From: Actinocrinis sp035653575
GTDB taxonomy: Bacteria > Actinomycetota > Actinomycetes > Streptomycetales > Catenulisporaceae
Assembly (NCBI RefSeq): GCF_035653575.1
Contig: NZ_DASRBQ010000022.1
Location: 1-64,000, forward strand
Direction: 5' to 3'
Length of the DNA: 64,000 nt
In this document: positions 17,501-31,271 of the stretch, one piece after another
Numbering within the stretch: position 1 is the stretch's first letter
How the letters are laid out: every line of letters starts with the position of its first letter
Position numbers and translations under genes: made by a program
Notes under the pieces: model-generated
Told to the model about the DNA's origin: nothing
Database searches by the model: none
What the model saw: only the letters and a program-made list of their open reading frames with translations

Positions 17501-17797
17501 CTCGGAGCGGACGGTCGCCAGCGCCTGGCGATTCGCTGCCTGCTCAACGGCGCTGTGGCGGTGCCCGCCGCATTACTCGGCGCAGGCCTGGGATGGGTGG
17601 TCGCGCGACTGCTGATTCCCGAGTTCGTGCTCGCCGCGGACGGGCAGCCGCCATCGCCTCCTGCGCTGATCGTCTTCCTCCCGTGGGAGGCCGCGCTCGC
17701 GGCCCTCGGGTTGACGGCGGTCGCGATCGCCGGACCGTTCTCCTCCGCGTTGCGCGAACGCCGGCTCTCAGCCGCGGCCAAAGGAGCAGAGCTTTGA
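14501..17797 (+). CDS. ABC transporter permease, FtsX/MacB-like (large, 1098 aa)
   Basis: A 1098-aa membrane protein from a TTG start behind a G-rich ribosome site. One TM helix lies at about 33-60 and is followed by a large extracytoplasmic domain. A first FtsX-type helix bundle follows (starting AHAELLGTCLLVALVAAAGL), then further helices, a second extracytoplasmic domain (about 545-960) and three C-terminal helices. This doubled layout is typical of actinobacterial FtsX permeases thought to export or extract lipids, lipoproteins or peptides. It is the first of four overlapping genes. The substrate is unknown. Confidence 0.88.
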   Translation: MTSRDARHQPVAFELAAAARATTRRLGARRVPIAALGAITAMASAYAALVIVTWAALLPQAAATDLAAMPDAAITATQGSVSNSAGSGGAGDSTPAGQLSALPRAVRDAVSGGEYSTELITRSDSLSLRSVRGTAPDSFIKAFAASSLARHAVLVAGSWPGPTAQGAAVPVAAPEGVFTALHMSIGSVIALPDAAGNTTIRLRVVGEFRRAGAPASWWAWDDVGTSGFRADGPYTLFAPLAVDDSAFRTGALSVDSRMWLVLATTAAARDPVRSAAQAATMATAFSAVSFPRYVVGGSLAADLSALDAREAAAHAELLGTCLLVALVAAAGLVTAASLLTGESAAQDALNRARGASGARLAAGYWPEVGLLALAAAAGAFGAQAGVHRRSAAVWLAAALIAVAAAAVVCVRAARPAPPAQLAVARGRQPALARALRDGADLALLVLAALALWQASGSPLLGTGTNGLLGANPVVAAAPALVVVAVAALVGRLLPAAARRAESGASAARWLPVVFACWQLSRRPLGYALPALICVAAVGGSTFALAEHASGQRSQIDQASYATGAQVRVDTAAPLSLDQVGEVTHAPGVRAATPVVRIAQSQGASLLALDAAAAANTVLLRPDLASQKPDAVWRELGAAPDPATRSIGVTLPGAPVDLALRASLTASPPTLPSATVAATVQDGVGMTYRLDLGSLPADGAQHTLSARLTAADPARQTRVAYPIRVLRLDLAYQAPSTASAQADFSVSALAGRGVGAAGATVAGSAAALASWQVTTTWGGGDIHCGASFLGSSLSSTMPYEEPSASTPRVAPGDGTVVDFYTGVGEDWSGQNQCTPIEASLSLSARPARAALPAIATRAYLDSTGTAVGATVPITVNGAALSARIVGSVEAFPTLPETGPGALITDLPTLAAAAVARGGAVFPTDEWWLSAAPGTVPAGLPPGSAVTTAAGAAGQLAADPLSRAATTPMLVGAAGLPLLAALCLAASLAAGTGTEQDRILTLLGADGRQRLAIRCLLNGAVAVPAALLGAGLGWVVARLLIPEFVLAADGQPPSPPALIVFLPWEAALAALGLTAVAIAGPFSSALRERRLSAAAKGAEL

Positions 17798-19935
17798 CTA
17801 GGGTGGCCGCGGCGTCGCGGATCGTGGCGTGGTATGCGGCGAACGCGTGGCGGCGCCCTGCCGCGGCAGCGCTCGCCGCGCTGGCCGGACTCGGCTGCTT
17901 CGCGATCACCGCCGGGATGCGCATGGATCTGGCGTCTCGTACTCGCGCACTGCACAGCGAGATCGCAGCCGCATCGTCCACTGAATCGACCGTCACGGCC
18001 ACAACCGACTGGTCCGGCTACAGCACTCAGTCGCAGCCCACAGTCGCCTCGTTCACTGCGTCGACCGCGCAGGTGCACGCCGTACTCGCCGCGCACTTTC
18101 CGCTTTCGGCAGCACCATCATCCATGTGGACCGCGTTCGAGACGCCGGAGACCCCGATGGCATCCTGGCCGGCCGCCGCGGCGCCTCATGCCGTCCCCGC
18201 TCGTATGAGGCTGATATACCGCGACAGCTACGCGCTGCACTCGCGGTTGCTGGCGGGCCGCCGCCCGTCCGCTCCACCGCCGGGCACTGCCGAACCGACT
18301 CCGGATACACCGCTTGAAGCCGATCTCACCACCGCGACCGCGGCGCGGCTCGGCGCCCAGATCGGCTCCGTGCTGACTCTCCTGGCCCCGGACGGATCCG
18401 GACTGGTCAGCGTGCGCGTGGTCGGCCTGGTGACGCCCACCGATCCCGCCGCCGCGTTCTGGGCCTCCGACGCCGCGCTCGGCGCGCCGCAACTGGAACA
18501 CCTGAACGCGGGCAGTCCGTACTGGGCCGTGTCCGCGCTCATCGGCCCCGCTCAGGCGGACGCGCTGCTCGCCGACCACGCCGCGGCCCTCTTCCAGCTG
18601 TGGTGGGGCTTCACCGTCGCGACGGACCGGGTGGACGCGGACCATGCCGCGGCCCTCGGCGACCGACTGACCACCATGTCAGGCATCGAATCGGCGCTTG
18701 CCTACGATCAGCCCGACGGCGTCCCGGTGACGCTGTACTCTCCGCTCGCGCCGCTGCTGCACGCGTTCGCGAAAGAGCAGCACACCGCGGCACTCGAACT
18801 GGCGATGCCGGAGACGAGCATCGGGCTGATCGCGGCGATCACCGCCATCCTGCTCGCCCTCGCGGCGACCGAGGCGCGGCGAGCGGAGGCGCGGGTCCAG
18901 CGCGCACGTGGCGCACCGGTCCATTTCCTGGTGCTCGAAAGCCTTTCGGACGGCTTCGTCGTATCCCTTCCCGCCGCGGGCGCGGGGGCTCTCCTCGGCT
19001 TCGTTCTCCCAGGGCTGACGCCGAGCAGCGTATACGGACACATCGTCGGCGCCGCCCTGGTCACGGCATGCGCGCCTGCACTGTGCACCCTTTTCATGCA
19101 CTGGCCGCGCAAAATGAACGCCGCGATGACGACCCGGCGGCGGACGAGAGGCACACGAAGCCGGCGCGTCGTCGCGCAATGTACAGTCGCTGTGGCGTGC
19201 GCCGCAGGTCTCGATCTCGCGAGGACACAGGGCATTGATGAAGGCGGCGCGATCAACCCCTATGCCGCTGCCGCACCGGTCCTCATGGCTGCGCTCGCGG
19301 CCCTCGCTATCGTGAATGCACTGCCAGCGGCCTTGCGCAGGACGCACCGGTGGGCGGCCCGCGGATCCGGAATCGTCGGCCTGCTCGGGGTCGCACGGGC
19401 GGCGCGACGTCCTATCGGCGCGCAGATCGCGGCGTTAGTGCTCACGACCGCAGGATGCACCGCGGATCTCGCCGTTCAGTTGGCGCGGGCGCCACACGCA
19501 GGCCGGTTCGACCCGCTCGGCTCCGCCACGACCACAGCCCTGGACGTGCTCGCGATCGCCGCCGTCGTTTCCGGTTGCGTGGCTGCCCTGTTCGCTACGA
19601 GGGTCGTTGAAGCCGGCCGCGCGGCAGACGCGGCGAGGCTGTCGGCGATGGGCCTGAGCGCCCGGCAGGCGACGGAAATCGCTCTGGTCGAATCGACGCC
19701 GCTCGTGCTTGTCAGTGCATTGATCGGAGCGGTCGCGACAGTGCCGCTGCTGTGGACGGTCCGGCCCGCCCTCGGCTTGGCGGTCCCAGCGGACGCGGGC
19801 GCCCTGACTGCGGCGGCCCTCGCCGTGGCGGTCCCCGCGTTGGTGCTCAGTGGGCTGATACCGGCGGTGAGTTCGATCGGCCGCGCCGGCGTGCCGAGAG
19901 GTGCGCGAGTCCTGGAACAGGGGGAGGTCCGGTGA
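17794..19935 (+). CDS. ABC transporter permease, FtsX-like (second subunit)
   Basis: The frame is open far upstream, but the real start is the TTG at 17794. It overlaps the previous stop (TTGA) and follows AAAGGAGC at a good distance, giving 713 aa. There is one N-terminal TM segment (AAAALAALAGLGCFAITAGM), a large extracytoplasmic domain, three central helices (LIAAITAILLALAATEARR...), then further helices and a C-terminal pair. Both ends of the gene have 4-bp overlaps, so it is translationally coupled to permease 1 and to the first ATPase. It probably forms a heterodimeric channel with permease 1. Confidence 0.87.
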   Translation: MTRVAAASRIVAWYAANAWRRPAAAALAALAGLGCFAITAGMRMDLASRTRALHSEIAAASSTESTVTATTDWSGYSTQSQPTVASFTASTAQVHAVLAAHFPLSAAPSSMWTAFETPETPMASWPAAAAPHAVPARMRLIYRDSYALHSRLLAGRRPSAPPPGTAEPTPDTPLEADLTTATAARLGAQIGSVLTLLAPDGSGLVSVRVVGLVTPTDPAAAFWASDAALGAPQLEHLNAGSPYWAVSALIGPAQADALLADHAAALFQLWWGFTVATDRVDADHAAALGDRLTTMSGIESALAYDQPDGVPVTLYSPLAPLLHAFAKEQHTAALELAMPETSIGLIAAITAILLALAATEARRAEARVQRARGAPVHFLVLESLSDGFVVSLPAAGAGALLGFVLPGLTPSSVYGHIVGAALVTACAPALCTLFMHWPRKMNAAMTTRRRTRGTRSRRVVAQCTVAVACAAGLDLARTQGIDEGGAINPYAAAAPVLMAALAALAIVNALPAALRRTHRWAARGSGIVGLLGVARAARRPIGAQIAALVLTTAGCTADLAVQLARAPHAGRFDPLGSATTTALDVLAIAAVVSGCVAALFATRVVEAGRAADAARLSAMGLSARQATEIALVESTPLVLVSALIGAVATVPLLWTVRPALGLAVPADAGALTAAALAVAVPALVLSGLIPAVSSIGRAGVPRGARVLEQGEVR

Positions 19936-20882
19936 TCGAATCGCCGTCTTCGCAGGAGCCTGCGATCAAGTGCGAACAGCTCGTGCGGATCTACCGCACC
20001 GAGGCGCTGGAGGTGCAGGCGCTCCAGGGACTCGACCTGACCGTGGCCAGCGGCGAGCTGACCGCCCTGGTCGGCGCGTCTGGAAGCGGTAAATCGACGC
20101 TGCTGGGGATCTTGGCCGGGCTCGACGCGCCAACCGCGGGATCGGTGCGCGTCGCGGGACAGGAACTCGCCGGCCTGACGAACCGGCAGCGGCTGGCCTA
20201 CCGGCGCACGACGGTGGGATTCGTCTGGCAGAACCCGCTCAGCAACCTGCTGCCCCACCTCACCGCCGCTCAGAACGTCGCGCAGCCGCTGCGTTTCAGC
20301 CGGACCGGGCGCCGTCGGCGGCAGGCGCGGGCCGCGGACCTGCTCGAGTCGCTGGGCGTCGGGCACTGCCGCGACCGGATCCCGGCGCGGCTGTCCGGCG
20401 GCGAGCGGCAGCGCACCGCGATCGCGGTGGCCCTGGCCAACAACCCGTCCGTGCTGCTGGCGGACGAGCCGACCGGTGAGCTGGATTCGGAAAGCGCCGA
20501 AGTCGTGATCGGCGCGCTGCGAACGGCCAACCGCGAGCACGGCGTCACGGTGCTGATCGTGACCCACGACGGCGGAATCGCGTCGCACGTGCGGCGTACC
20601 GTGGCGATTCGCGACGGCCGCACCGCTACTGAGACCCTGCGGGCCGTCGCGCACGGGGACACGGAAGGCGTCGAATACGCGATGGTCGACCGAAACGGCC
20701 GCCTTCAACTGCCGCGTGAATACAGCGAGCCGCTTGGAATCCGGGACCGCGTGCGGCTGACCCACGAACCGGGCCACATCGGCGTGTGGCCGTATCAGGT
20801 GGCCGCAGAACACCCAGCGCTGGAGCACGTGGACGGCGAGCCGGCGGCGGAGGATGAGGCACGGGGAAACAACGATGGCTGA
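19932..20882 (+). CDS. ABC transporter ATPase with C-terminal AbrB-like extension
   Basis: A 316-aa MacB/LolD-type ATPase from GTG 19932, overlapping the upstream stop (GTGA) and preceded by GGGGAGG. Walker A is GASGSGKST, the signature LSGGERQR, Walker B VLLADEP, and the switch His is in VTHDGG. After the nucleotide domain (about 1-230) comes an extension reading EYAMVDRNGRLQLPREYSEP and then LGIRDRVRL...GHIGVWP. Its pattern matches the swapped-hairpin AbrB/SpoVT fold. Similar tails occur on other actinobacterial ATPases as far as I recall; the function is unknown. It pairs with the second ATPase, whose ATG overlaps its stop by 8 bp. Confidence 0.92.
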   Translation: MIESPSSQEPAIKCEQLVRIYRTEALEVQALQGLDLTVASGELTALVGASGSGKSTLLGILAGLDAPTAGSVRVAGQELAGLTNRQRLAYRRTTVGFVWQNPLSNLLPHLTAAQNVAQPLRFSRTGRRRRQARAADLLESLGVGHCRDRIPARLSGGERQRTAIAVALANNPSVLLADEPTGELDSESAEVVIGALRTANREHGVTVLIVTHDGGIASHVRRTVAIRDGRTATETLRAVAHGDTEGVEYAMVDRNGRLQLPREYSEPLGIRDRVRLTHEPGHIGVWPYQVAAEHPALEHVDGEPAAEDEARGNNDG

Positions 20883-21600
20883 TACCGGCGCGTCGCGCAG
20901 CTCGAACTCGGCAGACGGTGACGCATTGATCGAGCTTCGCGGGGTCGAGCGCACCTACGGCAGCGGGCACACCGCGGTGCGGGCGTTGCGCGGGGTCGAT
21001 CTGGAGCTCAAGCCGGCACGGCTGACCGTGATTCGCGGCCGGTCAGGCTCCGGCAAGAGCACGCTGCTCGGCATCGCCGGCGGCCTGGACCTGCCGACCG
21101 GCGGCCGGATCCGGGTCGGCGGCCGCGACGTGTCCGCGATGACGGCCCGCGAGCGCCTGCTGCTGCGCCGCACCGAGGTCGGCTTCGTCTTCCAGTCCTT
21201 CGGGCTGGTCCCGTTCCTGAGCGCCGCGGAGAACGTCGGGGTTCCGCTGCGGATCGCCGGAATCCCGCCGCAGCAGCGGGAGGAGCGGGTCGCGCGGGTG
21301 CTGGAGGAGGTCGGCATCGCTTCGCACGCGCGGCATCGGCCGGCCGAGCTCTCCGGCGGCCAGCAGCAGCGCGTCGCGATCGCCCGCGCGCTCGCCCAGC
21401 GTCCACGCGTGCTGATCGCCGATGAACCCACCGGCCACCTCGACGCCGAAACCGGACTGCTCATCATGCGCCTGCTGCGCCGCATCGTCGACTCGGGAAC
21501 GGTCACCGTGCTGGTCGCCACTCATGACGCACGGATGGCTGAACTCGCCGATGACGTATTCGACCTGCGCGACGGCCACCTCCGTCCCGCATCTATCTAA
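20875..21600 (+). CDS. ABC transporter ATPase (MacB/LolD type)
   Basis: A 241-aa ATPase from ATG 20875 (MADTGASRSSN), with a GGGG ribosome site upstream. Walker A is GRSGSGKST, signature LSGGQQQRVAIARAL, Walker B VLIADEP, switch His in VATHDARM. This is the last gene of the four-gene operon. With two different permeases and two different ATPases, the transporter is probably a full heteromer. A weak inverted repeat after the stop may end transcription. Confidence 0.92.
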   Translation: MADTGASRSSNSADGDALIELRGVERTYGSGHTAVRALRGVDLELKPARLTVIRGRSGSGKSTLLGIAGGLDLPTGGRIRVGGRDVSAMTARERLLLRRTEVGFVFQSFGLVPFLSAAENVGVPLRIAGIPPQQREERVARVLEEVGIASHARHRPAELSGGQQQRVAIARALAQRPRVLIADEPTGHLDAETGLLIMRLLRRIVDSGTVTVLVATHDARMAELADDVFDLRDGHLRPASI

Positions 21601-21611
21601 TTCGACACCTC

Positions 21612-21647
21612 AGCCGCTCACTTCGGAGACCGGCCCGCCGAGCGGCT
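21612..21647. terminator. Possible terminator between ABC operon and monooxygenase gene
   Basis: AGCCGCTC (21612-21619) and GAGCGGCT (21640-21647) form an 8-bp stem around a 20-base loop in the 45-bp gap between convergent genes. There is no U-tract, so the call is weak. Confidence 0.35.
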
Positions 21648-22881
21648 AGCGCGCCGCGAGGGACCGCCCGCCGACGGTGTCGGAGCGCATCGTAGACGCC
21701 AGCCAGGCCTGGAAACCGGCCGGGTCGAGGTCGGTCCACTGCGGCGCGTCAACGACCTGATCCCGGCCGATTCGCCGGCCGAGGTCCACTGCGGCGCGGC
21801 CGACCGGTAGCCGGGCCGCGCCGTAGCCGGTCAGCAGCTCGGGCCAGTCGGACGCCTGGGCCCACAAGCGATCGAGGGTCGCAGCATCCTGCAGCGCCTT
21901 GGTCGCGCCGGCACCTGCGTGCGGACGGGTGATGGTCGCCGCGTCGCCGGCCAACAGTGTGCGTAGGCCGACGTATCCAGGAACTTCGAGGTCGTAGATG
22001 GGCTGGACGAAGAACCGTTCCCGGTCGGTGAGACGCACCATCGCGGCCCAGTACGGCGGCAGCAGGTCATCGGCCTGCGCGAGCAGGTAGTCCAGCAGCG
22101 TGTCAGTCATCGTGCCCGGCGGGATGCTGGTCGGCTCGTCCAGCTTTACGCCGAGTGCCGACGCCGGTGCCTGACCGTACAGGCCCCAGTTCATGACCTG
22201 GTTGATCCCCGTGGTGTCGGGGATGCGGTAGGCGATCATGTGGCCGCCAGTCACGCCGACAGTCGCGGCCTCCTGCGCTGACCACCGCTCCCCGCGGCGA
22301 AGCAGTCCGTCCAGCTCCGCGAGGCGCTCGACCGGGAATGTGCCGCGCCACAGGAAGTATCCGGCGTACTCAGGCTGAGTATCAGGGAACAGCGATGCGC
22401 GCACGATCGACCGGTAACCGTCGGCGCCGACGACGAGATCGAACCGCTCCTCGTTCCCGTCGGCCAAGGCGACCGTCGCGGCGTCCGCACCGTCGCGCAC
22501 CTCGACGACCGCGGCGCCGGCGCGGTATTCGACCGCCGCGGGAATTCGCCGCCGCAGTTCGTGCCAGAGCGATCCCCAGTTGTACGCCCGAGCGCGGAAC
22601 GGCACGGTCGCGATTTCGCGCCCGAGCGCCGACTCCTCGCCCTGCGCGAACCAGCGCCGGGAGCTCACCGCCGCCCAGGGCATGCCGTCGTCGACGAACC
22701 CGGCGGCCTCCAGCTCCGCGTAGCGGTCCTCGTTGACAGCCAGGCCGACGCCGCGCTCCCGCAGTTCGCCGGTGGCGCGTTCGAACACCACCGTCTCGTC
22801 GGCCTTCCCGCGTGCGGCCGCGAGCGCGACCGCGCATCCCGCGATGCTGCCGCCGACGATGCCGACCCGACCGCCCTGCAT
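21646..22881 (-). CDS. FAD-dependent monooxygenase (UbiH/PHBH-like)
   Basis: A 411-aa flavoprotein starting at ATG 22881 behind GAAGGGG; the frame continues 41 codons upstream without homology. The Rossmann FAD motif GIVGGSIAGC is at the N-terminus, FDLVVGADGYRS is the DG motif, and LLAGDAATITRPHAGAG is the second FAD/ribityl motif. Enzymes of this class hydroxylate aromatic or polyene-like substrates using NAD(P)H and O2. It follows the acyl-CoA ligase on the same strand, 135 bp later, and so may tailor the product of the neighbouring lipid/polyketide locus. That link is inference. Confidence 0.88.
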   Translation of the reverse strand: MQGGRVGIVGGSIAGCAVALAAARGKADETVVFERATGELRERGVGLAVNEDRYAELEAAGFVDDGMPWAAVSSRRWFAQGEESALGREIATVPFRARAYNWGSLWHELRRRIPAAVEYRAGAAVVEVRDGADAATVALADGNEERFDLVVGADGYRSIVRASLFPDTQPEYAGYFLWRGTFPVERLAELDGLLRRGERWSAQEAATVGVTGGHMIAYRIPDTTGINQVMNWGLYGQAPASALGVKLDEPTSIPPGTMTDTLLDYLLAQADDLLPPYWAAMVRLTDRERFFVQPIYDLEVPGYVGLRTLLAGDAATITRPHAGAGATKALQDAATLDRLWAQASDWPELLTGYGAARLPVGRAAVDLGRRIGRDQVVDAPQWTDLDPAGFQAWLASTMRSDTVGGRSLAAR

Positions 22882-23016
22882 GCGATTCCCCTTCGCCGCG
22901 CCGAGGAGCGAGCGTGACGGCGTGCGTCCCCGTCCGCCGCAATCACCGGACAGCATCTCGCGAACGGCGTTGGAGTTCAGCAGAGATTTGCTGGAGACGG
23001 CCAAGTCGCCGCGCGG

Positions 23017-24786
23017 TCAGCGGCGGCCCGACTCGTCGTAGAACTCGGCGGGTCGCGGCCCGGCGCCCGGCGGCCGGTCGGCCTCCGCCTGCCTGAGCTG
23101 GACGCGGCGGATCTTGCCGGAGACGGTCGTCGGCAGGGTGGTGAACTCCAGGCGGCGGATGCGCTGGTAGGGCGCCAGGCGCTCGCGGCAGTGCTCGAAG
23201 ATGGCGCGTGCCGTGGCCTCGGTGGGCGCCCAGCCGGCCGCGAGCAGGACGAAGGCCTTCGGGACGGCCAGCCGCAGTGGATCGGGCGCGGGGACGACGG
23301 CGGCGTCGACCACTGCCTCGTGCTGCACCAGGACGCTCTCCAGCTCGAACGGGGAGATCCGGTAGTCCGAGGCCTTGAAGATGTCGTCCGCGCGGCCGAT
23401 GAAGGTGATGCGCCCATCGTCGTCGCAGGACCCGATGTCGCCGGTGTGGTAGTAGCCCCCGGCCGTCACCTCGGCGGTGAGCTGCGGGTCGTCGAGATAG
23501 CCGGCCATCAGGCCGAGCGGCGGGGGGTTGAGGTCGAGGCAGATCTCGCCCTCCCGCGCGGCACTGCCCGTGACCGGGTCGAGGAGCTTGACCCGGTAGC
23601 CGGGAGCGGGGCGGCCCATGGAGCCGGGTTTGACCGGCGACCCCGGTGTGTTCCCGACTTGCAGCGTGGTCTCGGTCTGGCCATAACCGTCGCGGACGGT
23701 GACCTGCCAGGCCCGCTGGATCTGTTCGATCACCTCGGGATTGAGCGGTTCTCCCGCGCTCACGACGGTGCGCGGCGGTCTGCGCAGCACCGACAGATCG
23801 GCCTGGATCAGCATGCGCCACACGGTGGGTGGTGCGCACAGGCTCGTGACCGCGTGCTGATTCATCTGCTCCAGCAGCCAGGCCGGATCGAACCGCGTGT
23901 AGTTGCAGACGAGCACGCAGGCTTCCGCGTTCCAGGGCCCGTACACGCTGCTCCAGGCATGCTTTCCCCAGCCTGCCGAGGAAACGTTGAGGTGGACGTC
24001 GCCCGGACGCAGGCCCAGCCAGTACATCGTGGACAGGTGCCCGACCGGATACGAGACGTGCGTGTGCGCGACGAGCTTGGGCCGCGCGGTCGTGCCCGAG
24101 GTGAAGTAAAGCAGGAGCGTGTCATCCGCGCGGGTCACACCGTCCGGTGTGAAGTCGACCGGGGCCGTATCGGCCTCGGCGAAGGAGATCCATCCCGACA
24201 CCGGCGGGCCGACCACAATGTGCGTATATGCGCCCTCGATGCCGGCGAACTTGTCCTCGTCACCGCTCACCGCGATCACATGGCGCACCTCGCCGCGTTC
24301 GATGCGGTCCCGCAGATCGTTGGCGGTCAGCAGCGGGGTGGCCGGGATGAGTACGGCTCCGAGCTTCATCGCGGCCAGGATCGTCTCCCAGAGCTCCACG
24401 CGGTTGCCCATGATCACCAGGATCCGGTCCCCGCGCCGCACGCCCTGGGCGCGCAGCCAGTTGGCGACCTGGTTCGAGCGCTGAGACAGCTGCGCGAAGG
24501 AGCGCGACAGCTGCGAACCGTCGGGTTCGATGATCCGCAACGCCGGCGCCTCGTTGCCCTCGGCGATCACATCGAACCAGTCCAGCGCCCAGTTGAACTC
24601 GGTCAGCGCCGGCCAGGTGAACTTCTCATACGCGCCCTCGTAGTCGTCGCGGTGCGCGAGCAGCAGGTCGCGGGCGGCGCGGAACGCCGCGGTGGTTTCG
24701 CGCTCCGGGGCCACGCGCCCTGGGGCTTCTTGGGTTGCGGCTTCGCGGGCTGTGACTTCGTGGGTTGTGGCTTCGTGCTCTGACAT
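23017..24786 (-). CDS. Acyl-CoA synthetase (acetyl-CoA synthetase / medium-chain ligase-like)
   Basis: A 589-aa AMP-forming ligase with GGAGGG before its ATG. Motifs: LLYFTSGTTARPKLVAHTH (P-loop), DGYGQTETTL, GYYHTGDIG, IGRADDIFKASDYRISPFE, and the catalytic Lys in TVSGKIRR. This pattern is closest to the ACSM/medium-chain group, so it probably makes an acyl-CoA of short to medium length, possibly a starter for the adjacent megasynthase. The first 30 residues are pentad repeats (EATTH EVTAR EAATQ) of no known function. It is divergent from the phosphopantetheinyl transferase with 148 bp between them, suggesting coordinated control. Confidence 0.92.
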   Translation of the reverse strand: MSEHEATTHEVTAREAATQEAPGRVAPERETTAAFRAARDLLLAHRDDYEGAYEKFTWPALTEFNWALDWFDVIAEGNEAPALRIIEPDGSQLSRSFAQLSQRSNQVANWLRAQGVRRGDRILVIMGNRVELWETILAAMKLGAVLIPATPLLTANDLRDRIERGEVRHVIAVSGDEDKFAGIEGAYTHIVVGPPVSGWISFAEADTAPVDFTPDGVTRADDTLLLYFTSGTTARPKLVAHTHVSYPVGHLSTMYWLGLRPGDVHLNVSSAGWGKHAWSSVYGPWNAEACVLVCNYTRFDPAWLLEQMNQHAVTSLCAPPTVWRMLIQADLSVLRRPPRTVVSAGEPLNPEVIEQIQRAWQVTVRDGYGQTETTLQVGNTPGSPVKPGSMGRPAPGYRVKLLDPVTGSAAREGEICLDLNPPPLGLMAGYLDDPQLTAEVTAGGYYHTGDIGSCDDDGRITFIGRADDIFKASDYRISPFELESVLVQHEAVVDAAVVPAPDPLRLAVPKAFVLLAAGWAPTEATARAIFEHCRERLAPYQRIRRLEFTTLPTTVSGKIRRVQLRQAEADRPPGAGPRPAEFYDESGRR

Positions 24787-25739
24787 AGTTCCCTCCGCTC
24801 ACTGGAAGGCGGCGGCCGAGCCTTCCCGGCCGGACGCGACGGGCCGAACGGCAGGGGCGGACACGACCCTCGGTCCTGACCGGCCGGCTGAAATCCCGCG
24901 ATAGTGGACGGGACGCCGCGGAGGGAGTCCGTCCATGAGCACTGCTGCCAGTCCCGATCGCCGGGGCGGCCCGGTTCGCGAACCGCGGTCGCGGCGCGGC
25001 CACGTGGGCGAGGAGCGGGCGCTGCGCTGGCTCGCGCGCGGCGAGCAGGATCTGCCCCAGGGCGGGGACTGGCTTTCCGAGCGAGAATCCGAGGTCTGCG
25101 CGCGGATGCGCTTCACCAAGCGGCGCCGCGAGTTCCAGACGGCACGATGGGCCGCCAAGCAGGCGATGGCCGCCCTCCCGGGCTGTGCGCTCGACCCGGC
25201 GCTGCTGGAGGTGCGGCACCACCCGACCGGCGCACCGGAAGCCTGGGCCGACCGCCGTGCGCTGCCGGTCGGGATCTCGCTGAGCGACCGGGCCGGCTGG
25301 GCGGTGTGCCTGCTCGGCCTCGAACCCGGCGCCGTCGGCTGCGACCTGGAGTTGGTCGAACCGCGCAGCGCCGCCTTCGTGCGCGACTACTTCACCGCGG
25401 CCGAGCGCCGCTTCATCCGCGACGACGATCTGCGGGCGAATCTGCTGTGGTCGGCTAAGGAAAGTGCACTCAAGGTTCTGCGTACGGGACTGCGCAGAGA
25501 CACTCGGACGGTCGAGGTGAGCGTGACCATGCCCGCAACTCGGTTCGCCGAGGACTCCGGCTGGTGCCCGCTGACCGTGCGCGTGGATCGGGCACGGACG
25601 TTCACCGGCTGGTGGGCACGCTACAACGACTTCCTGCTCACCGTCGCCACGGCCGCGCCGACGCCGCCCCCCGTCGGCATCGACGCGATCGCGGCGCTCA
25701 CTGCCGCCACGCCTGTGCACAGCTGGCTCGACGCCCCGG

Positions 25740-31271
<5,532 letters not shown>

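Noticed and set aside
16993..17793. Long upstream extension of the second FtsX-type permease
   Set aside because: It reads through permease 1 out of frame as Arg/Gly-rich sequence. The TTG at 17794 has a ribosome site and a 4-bp overlap.
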